Below, piece after piece: positions 1 to 5,700 of a DNA stretch of 11,780 nucleotides. The DNA comes from Clostridiales bacterium. Lineage in GTDB: Bacteria; Bacillota_A; Clostridia; Oscillospirales; Oscillospiraceae. The stretch is taken from assembly GCA_019417795.1 (NCBI GenBank), contig DXUR01000059.1, positions 1-11,780 on the forward strand, in the 5' to 3' direction. The stretch's first letter is position 1. Each line of letters starts with the position of its first letter. Made by a program: the position numbers and the translations under genes. The notes below the pieces were generated by a model. It was not told the DNA's origin. It saw nothing but the letters and a program-made list of their open reading frames with translations, and did not search any database.

Positions 1-263
1 TCCCAGTCCGGGGCAATTTCAGCAGCCAGTTCCGGGAGGTCCCGCTCCCGCAGAGCTGCCAGCAGTTTAGACGCCAGCTCTCCCTCCAGCAGAGCGCAGT
101 CCAGGGTGTCCTCGGTCTGGGGAGCAGGAAAACGGACATCCATATCCAGCACGCTCTCACACCAGTCCCAGATGGCCATATAGACCGCACCGGAGCAGTC
201 GCCGTTGGACAGTTCCTGCCGCCGGTTATTTTTTATCAGATAAAAGGACGCAATCTGTGACAT
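1..263 (-). CDS. Uncharacterised protein, N-terminal 87 residues (3' end outside window)
   Basis: The frame opens at an ATG at 263 and stays open to the left edge, so the C-terminus is missing. The start is supported by a strong Shine-Dalgarno (GGGAGGA, 270-276) six bases upstream, just after the stop of the SUKH-like gene. The peptide begins MSQIASFYLIKNNRRQEL, continues with an aromatic stretch (YMAIWDWCESVLDMD, about residues 28-42) and ends in a Leu/Glu-rich, probably helical segment. There is no signal peptide or membrane segment, so it should be cytoplasmic. I do not recognise the family; the opening vaguely recalls small DUF1877-type proteins, but this is too weak to name it. Its place as the next gene of an immunity operon makes another immunity protein the likeliest role, by association only. 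Confidence 0.8.
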   Translation of the reverse strand, partial: MSQIASFYLIKNNRRQELSNGDCSGAVYMAIWDWCESVLDMDVRFPAPQTEDTLDCALLEGELASKLLAALRERDLPELAAEIAPDW

Positions 264-286
264 GGCAGTTCCTCCCGAATATATTT

Positions 287-1036
287 TCAGTGTTCATTGA
301 GATACCTCGCCAATTTCTTCTCCAGCAGTTCTGTCATATCGTTGCAGAGTCGCTTGACCTTGTCCTGCTCATGGGCGTAGTACCAGATGGTTTCCTCTCC
401 GGGGCGGAGCAGGAGCTGGTCGCCGTCCGCTTCTTTCCAGAACTCGCCCAGCACGCAATACCGCTCTCCGTGGATGGTCAAATTAAATGTTCCAGAGAGT
501 TCAACGATTACGCCTGTGAATACATTGATGCCTGCGGTCAGCAGGAAAAACTCCCGCACCTGGGCCGGGAGCGTGAAGTCCATCACGCTTTCTTGATTCC
601 CGATTTGCTCCTCCGTGGTGGCGGGCTTGATCTCATCAGAGGGGTCCAGCACCTTTGCCAACGCCTTGGAGAACTTGGGGTATCGGCCAAATAGTTCTGG
701 GTGGCTGGCCTTGAATTCCTTTTGCTTTTCCCGCTGCACTCGCTTCTGCTCCTTGCAGAACGCATCCAGCTCCGCCAGATACCGCTCCTGGTAGAGATTG
801 CTGGCCTCAAATGCTGTGCCGCTCTTTTCCAGAATGGCGATGGCTCCCTTTTGGCTGCCAAACACCGGGACCCACTGGAAACCATGCCGGCAGGGCTTTA
901 GCTTCAGAAATTCGCCCCGACTCAGCAGGGTTTCCAGTTCCGGCTCATGCTCGTCCCACCAGTTCCGCCAACTTTCTGGTGTTTCCCGGCCTTCGACCAG
1001 GTCCAGGAGCTTTGCTGTCAATGATTCTGTGTTCAT
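287..1036 (-). CDS. SUKH-like (SMI1/KNR4-type) immunity protein
   Basis: This 249-residue protein has an N-terminal helical part with a W-rich opening (SWRNWWDEHEPELE, about 22-35), then a Lys/Glu/Gln-rich segment (about 90-112) that may form a coiled coil. The C-terminal part (about 150-245) begins with an E-x-x-x-x-F-x-LP-x-x-x-x-x-FF pattern (FTLPAQVREFFLLTAGIN), which is how many SUKH domains start, and continues with GERYCVLGEFWKEADGDQ. SUKH proteins are a large superfamily of immunity proteins that bind and neutralise diverse toxin domains in the cytoplasm; assignment here is by pattern, without a profile search. The ATG at 1034-1036 is the only good start after the in-frame stop of the preceding gene, although its nearest GGAG lies 17 bases upstream, which is poor spacing. 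It lies in the same reading frame as the gene before it, 36 bases downstream. Confidence 0.82.
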   Translation of the reverse strand: MNTESLTAKLLDLVEGRETPESWRNWWDEHEPELETLLSRGEFLKLKPCRHGFQWVPVFGSQKGAIAILEKSGTAFEASNLYQERYLAELDAFCKEQKRVQREKQKEFKASHPELFGRYPKFSKALAKVLDPSDEIKPATTEEQIGNQESVMDFTLPAQVREFFLLTAGINVFTGVIVELSGTFNLTIHGERYCVLGEFWKEADGDQLLLRPGEETIWYYAHEQDKVKRLCNDMTELLEKKLARYLNEH

Positions 1037-1072
1037 AGGTGTCCACGCTCTTTCTCCGCCATCACTTCCACA

Positions 1073-1462
1073 TTACTCGGTAGCACAAAGCTCATTCATT
1101 TTTGGAATCAGTATTTTATCCATCCATTGACAAACAACCTCAAAGGCAATGTCAATTTTTTCTTCATTTCCTATATCAAGATATATTTCATTGTCTCTCA
1201 AACTGTAAAACAGTGGTTGTGTGTTGGCGTCTGGTTTGGCATAACCATAAGGGTCGTATGGACGGGTGTTGATTATATAGCAAACCTCTATGCTTATGCT
1301 ATCCTTTGTGTTCCCGCCGAATGAGGAAAACGCAATCATATAGGTGAAATTTTTACTGTGCCTCGTAAGTGTTTTGTCGGATTTTTTATACTTGAATCCT
1401 AAATGCCCGTACTTTCCTTGCAACTTGGTTCCAAGCATTTGCATTGCTTCGCTAAAGTTCAT
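1073..1462 (-). CDS. Small AT-rich uncharacterised protein (129 aa), probable horizontally acquired immunity cassette
   Basis: The product begins MNFSEAMQMLGTKLQGKY and has a basic early region (FKYKKSDKTLTRHSKN, about 23-38), then alternating beta-like strands (IAFSSFGG, ISIEVCYIIN) and a C-terminal helix (IAFEVVCQWMDKILIPKMNEL). That layout, a 'GFKYKK' motif followed by beta strands, resembles DUF4304-type small proteins, but I would not assign it. A strong GGAGGGGG (1467-1474) precedes the ATG. Base composition is the striking feature: counted over 1081-1440 it is about 37 % GC, against roughly 55-65 % in the flanking genes, with many AT-ending codons. This suggests a more recent arrival from a low-GC donor. 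It sits 34 bases after the preceding stop and 36 before the next start, so it is co-oriented and integrated in the operon. The frame is intact with no sign of decay. Confidence 0.85.
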   Translation of the reverse strand: MNFSEAMQMLGTKLQGKYGHLGFKYKKSDKTLTRHSKNFTYMIAFSSFGGNTKDSISIEVCYIINTRPYDPYGYAKPDANTQPLFYSLRDNEIYLDIGNEEKIDIAFEVVCQWMDKILIPKMNELCATE

Positions 1463-1496
1463 TGTGCCCCCTCCATATTCTCATCATAGGTGCTCC

Positions 1497-1976
1497 TTAT
1501 GTCTCATGCAAATCCGCATCCCGGTATCTCGGCCCGATAAATACAGAGATATGGACCCCAGCCTGATTCCACTCGCCCGGCAGATAGATCAGGCAAGTGA
1601 AACTATCCGCTGTCTGGCTGTTGGACGCTCGGAAATCATACCGTCCCAGTTCCTGCTCATTGGCAGGAATCCGCTCCACCTCATCCAGGCCAATGGCTCC
1701 CGCAAACGCCTGAAAGTGATTCCAGATCTGTTCTGTATCAGAGCGGTTCAGCGAAACGCCAGAATGGTAAGAGGGCCCGCTTGCGGTTCGCCTTCTTTTC
1801 TTGGAACCATCTGAGCCACAAACAAACACTCGCTTTTTCTCTATAATCCAGTCTGTGTTCTTTAAGGAAGGGATGGCATCCGAGAGGAGAACGGCAAATT
1901 CATTCAGGTGTTGCTCCCATAGTGCGATGGCCACTTCTAACGACTGGGGCAAGCTATGTTGATTTGATTTGTTCAT
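1497..1976 (-). CDS. Uncharacterised protein (159 aa) of the immunity operon
   Basis: The gene starts at an ATG six bases downstream of GGGAGGAG (1983-1990) and follows the giant gene by 24 bases. The predicted protein has an N-terminal helix (SLEVAIALWEQHLNEFAVLL), a middle strand with the Cys-containing FVCGSDG, a basic patch (KKRRR, about residues 59-63) unusual for this acidic neighbourhood, and a C-terminal alpha/beta part (IWNHFQAFAGAIGL; FTCLIYLPGEWNQAGVHISVFIG). The layout of an early helix, W-x-x-x pattern, central C and late strand pair loosely recalls the LppA/DUF4853-type proteins of actinobacteria, but without a lipobox or signal peptide, so I leave it unassigned. A soluble cytoplasmic immunity role is inferred from position alone. 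Confidence 0.82.
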   Translation of the reverse strand: MNKSNQHSLPQSLEVAIALWEQHLNEFAVLLSDAIPSLKNTDWIIEKKRVFVCGSDGSKKRRRTASGPSYHSGVSLNRSDTEQIWNHFQAFAGAIGLDEVERIPANEQELGRYDFRASNSQTADSFTCLIYLPGEWNQAGVHISVFIGPRYRDADLHET

Positions 1977-2000
1977 GCCTTTCTCCTCCCGTGATGTTAC

Positions 2001-2741
2001 TCAATCCCACCAGAAATACCAGACGGTGGACTGCCACAGGACATCTGCCAAGGAGCCAATGCTTCCATCCTCATTCTGATCCAGATCTGGGCAGAAACCA
2101 TATTGCTCCACAGCCACCTCCATAGCTCTTTCCTTGGAGATCGGAGTTGGAAGTTCAAACTCCAATTTATCGTGGCTCATGGCGGCAGGGATGGCACCAT
2201 GTTGCTCGAACCAGTATTTCGCCACTGCCATCAGGTCCGGTGTGTCGGGACACTCATTCCAATTTCCAAAGGGCAGGTAGGCGAAGATCTCCCAGGGGTT
2301 CTTTACCGGAATTTTAGCCAGAATGAGCGGATATGTCATTCCGGTATCATCGTTCCAATAGTTTGCGAAGCGGTCGTTGGGTTCTCCGCCCTCCATCTCG
2401 CCCAGGACTTCCTCCTCCCAGTCCAGATCATCGTCCTCGGCTTCTTCCTTGCGCTGGCCGGTCAATTCCTCCAAAATCGCCTTTCCGTCCTTAACAGGAG
2501 CGGAGAGCATCTTCTTCCGGTACTCCTCTACCGTTTTGAGGTCAAATTCATAGCAGTCCGCATCATGCTCCGGGTCGGCGTTCATTACCAGACATTCCAA
2601 CAGCGTTTCATCATCCGCCTGGATAAGTACGGGAACAAAGCCCTCCCGTACCCCCAGCCGCTGGGCGTAGCTGTATGCCGACATGATGGGGTCATCATCT
2701 GCCATGGATGGGAAATAGGTACACTCGCAGTCCAGATACTC
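2001..2741 (-). other. Domain: DUF4253 (residues ~1985-2230)
   Basis: It includes GFVPVLIQADDETLLE, YPLILAKIPVKNPWEIFAYL, PFGNWNECPDTPDLMAVAKY, WFEQHGAIPAAMSHDKLEFE, EQYGFCPDL and the terminal STVWYFWWD. These are the standard elements of DUF4253, whose proteins normally end in this W-Y-F-W-W-D tail. The end of the domain and the end of the gene coincide. Confidence 0.88.
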
Positions 2742-5700
2742 CATGATGGCATGAGCCACTTCGGAAGGCTCCAGCGTGTCCTCGTCGAAGTCCTGTCCCT
2801 GCCAGTTTTCAAAGCGTTCCTCAATCACTTGAGCCATGGTCTGATAGTATTTCTCATCAAATGGGATGAATAAGTATGCCTCCTGTTGAAATTCATTGGA
2901 GTGGTATCGGGACGGACCAAAATATTTCAGGGCATAGTCATCAATGTCGGCAGGATAGTAGGGACTGTCGCCCTCTCCGTAGTAATAGCCTGCAAAGGCA
3001 CGGCCTTGCTGATTGAACAGCACAAAGAACAGACAGCCGTCCAGCTCATCCCGGATAAACTCCCGCAGATCCACGCTGGCAGGGTCGGCTTTGACCTGTT
3101 TGGCCACTTCGCTGTATTCTTTCAGGAAGTCCTCGCCCATCAGGTCGTGCTCCATGCACCAGCGCAAGTAGATGGCCATGTGGTTATAAGCATTGATGGG
3201 GTCAATAGGCAGTTCCTTCTCCTCAATGCTCTCAAGGTGATAGGAAGCGTCGTCCATCTCACCGTCAAAATTATCATTGGAAAGGGTGCCACGGGTGATC
3301 GCATTCTGGCGAGTGGGGTTTACAACAAAACTGATCCCCCTCATCTTGTTCAGCAGAGCGTCTACATCATGTTCCAGTTTATAGTCCAACTCGTCCTCAT
3401 AAAGCGGAATGACCTGATAGAAGTTGACCTCCTCGCCGCCCGGCAGGGTGCAGACCTCGCCGCCCTCCTCTGTACTTTGGGGGCCGGTGAGAATGGCGGC
3501 ACACAGCTTCGTATTTTCCGCAAAGTTCTCCTTGTTATCCATGGTATGTCCAAAGCCCAGCCAGGTATCGCTGGCAATGGGAAGGCGGGCCAAGGATTTC
3601 AGCAGGCGGATGGGCCAGTACCACTTTTCGTCTTTCATGGACTCCTGATCCAGCTTCCAGTCCGCAGGCAGGGCAATGGCCAGCTCCGCCCGCTCCAGCT
3701 TATATTCCGCCAGTTCCTCCGGCACATTCATCCGGTGAGCGCCCATGCCCATGGTGACCAGGGTGCAGTAGTCCCGCTCCTCAGAGGGCGGCACCACGCA
3801 GATGTCCACATGGATGTCGGGAGAAACCAGCTCATGGAACACATTCTCGAACTTGCCGAAATACTGCTCAATGTGCCCCTCGACGGCTTCCATCTCATCC
3901 TCGGTGTAGACTTCGGGATTACTGAATTCTTCCTCATCCTGCGTGTCATCATTGTCTGAGTGGTCGCAGCTGTCATCCTCCGGATCTCCCTTTATAGGCT
4001 CGTAACCGATCTTCAGGGTCATCTGTTCTTCTGGCAGAGAGATGCCGGGGCTGCGGGTGATGGTGTGCTTATCGTCCGCAGAAAAACCGATGGTCTCGCC
4101 GTCTTGCAGCGTCACATCACACGCCAGCACATAGGAGGCAAGGCTGGCCAAAAAGTCCCGCAGTTCCTCCGGCTCAGCGTCGGTGTTCAACACCTCCATT
4201 TCCTCCTTGCCAAACACATCCATGCCGTAGGTGTAGCCGTTTAGGCCCCCCTCGCTCCGGTACAGGCCGAACCAAACCCAGTTGAAGATGGGCAGTTCGT
4301 CCTTTTTGAGCATATCGGCAAGGCCCTCATAGAAACGAGGCTCAAATACCACGCCGCTGGTGTAGACACCGGTGGCGTATTTCTGCTTGCAGCACACTGC
4401 CATCGCCTTGGTGAACAGCTTACCTCGTTCCAGCAGTTTTTCCTCCTCGCCCAATACAGCCACCACGATATGGGCCTTGTGCGCTTTGGCCACCTCTACG
4501 GCCTCTGGCCACATATAGTTGTTTTCGGCGTTGATCTCCGCTTCATTGTCCGGGATGTGACCGTGGAAGAGTGTCACGATCAGCATCATGCCGCCGACCC
4601 GCATTACCACAGCGTCATCGCTGTTCTCATCATCTTCGTCGCCCTCATCCGGCTCCTCATCTACGATGCCCCATTCTTCCCGTAGATTCCGGATCAACTG
4701 CTCCTTGTCCCATTCCGCTTTGGAGAGGAGCACAGACCCGGCAAAGGAGCCCTTACGGTCAGTTTTCTCCTCGTCGGCGTCATCCTCAAGATCCTCTACA
4801 TCTTCATCCGGATCATAGAGGGATTCATGCTCCAGTCCGCGGACAAATTCCTCAAAGCTGTCTGCCAGATGGGTAATCTTGTAGTCGTTTTCCTGATCCA
4901 CATGGACTACCGCAGGCTCTCCCTGGGGACCGCAAGCTCGGTAGTCCAGGAAAATCATATCGTGTCCGGCGCTGGGACAGTCGCAGATGGCCACTCCGAT
5001 GGCAGGATACTCCCACTCATCGATCATAAACTGGCTGCCCAGCTCTCCGCAGAGGGAGCAGCTCTTTTCTCGTCCGATGCCGAAAATGCCGGTGATGGCC
5101 ACATGGTCATCTGCCCAGCAGGTAGGTTCATCGCAGGGATAGCAGGTGTTCACCGGAATGCCGCCGTTGTGCTGCTTCATCAGCCAGATGTAGGCGGCGG
5201 GCAGCTTGTAGCCCAGTTCCTCCTCCACGCTGGCGATCAGCTCATCGGAAGGCGGATCACTGACATATTCTTTCAGTGCATACCAATTATCATCCCAGAA
5301 GTTGGTGAGGTCGAAGCCCTCAAATGGGGTATCACCGGGCACGAATTTGGCCTTCTTCTTCCGGCTGCGCTGGCGTTTCCGGATCTCCGCCTTACACTCC
5401 CGAATTACCGCCGGAGCATTTTCATCCTCCGGGTCCAGCTCCGCCCACCGCTGGGCGTAGGGAATGGCCTTTTCCTCCTGGCCGTAGAGATACTGATAGC
5501 CATAGGCCATCCGCATATTCCACTCCGCCTTGTCCTGGCCTTCCTCCCGGACGGACTCCAGCACCTCAATGGCCCTCAGAAGGGCTTTGTCTCCCTTGGA
5601 TTTCAAAGTACCTTCGTCATGGTCCCCGATGATGGCGTAGTTCTCCAGTGCACGGGCCAGGGCGTAGGCGGTGCGGTAGTTCCTCCAGTTCTCCGGGATG

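Noticed and set aside
1073..1462. The AT-rich gene as a decayed pseudogene or insertion-sequence remnant.
   Set aside because: The frame is intact with a start, stop and strong Shine-Dalgarno, and no inverted repeats, target duplications or transposase motifs are visible.
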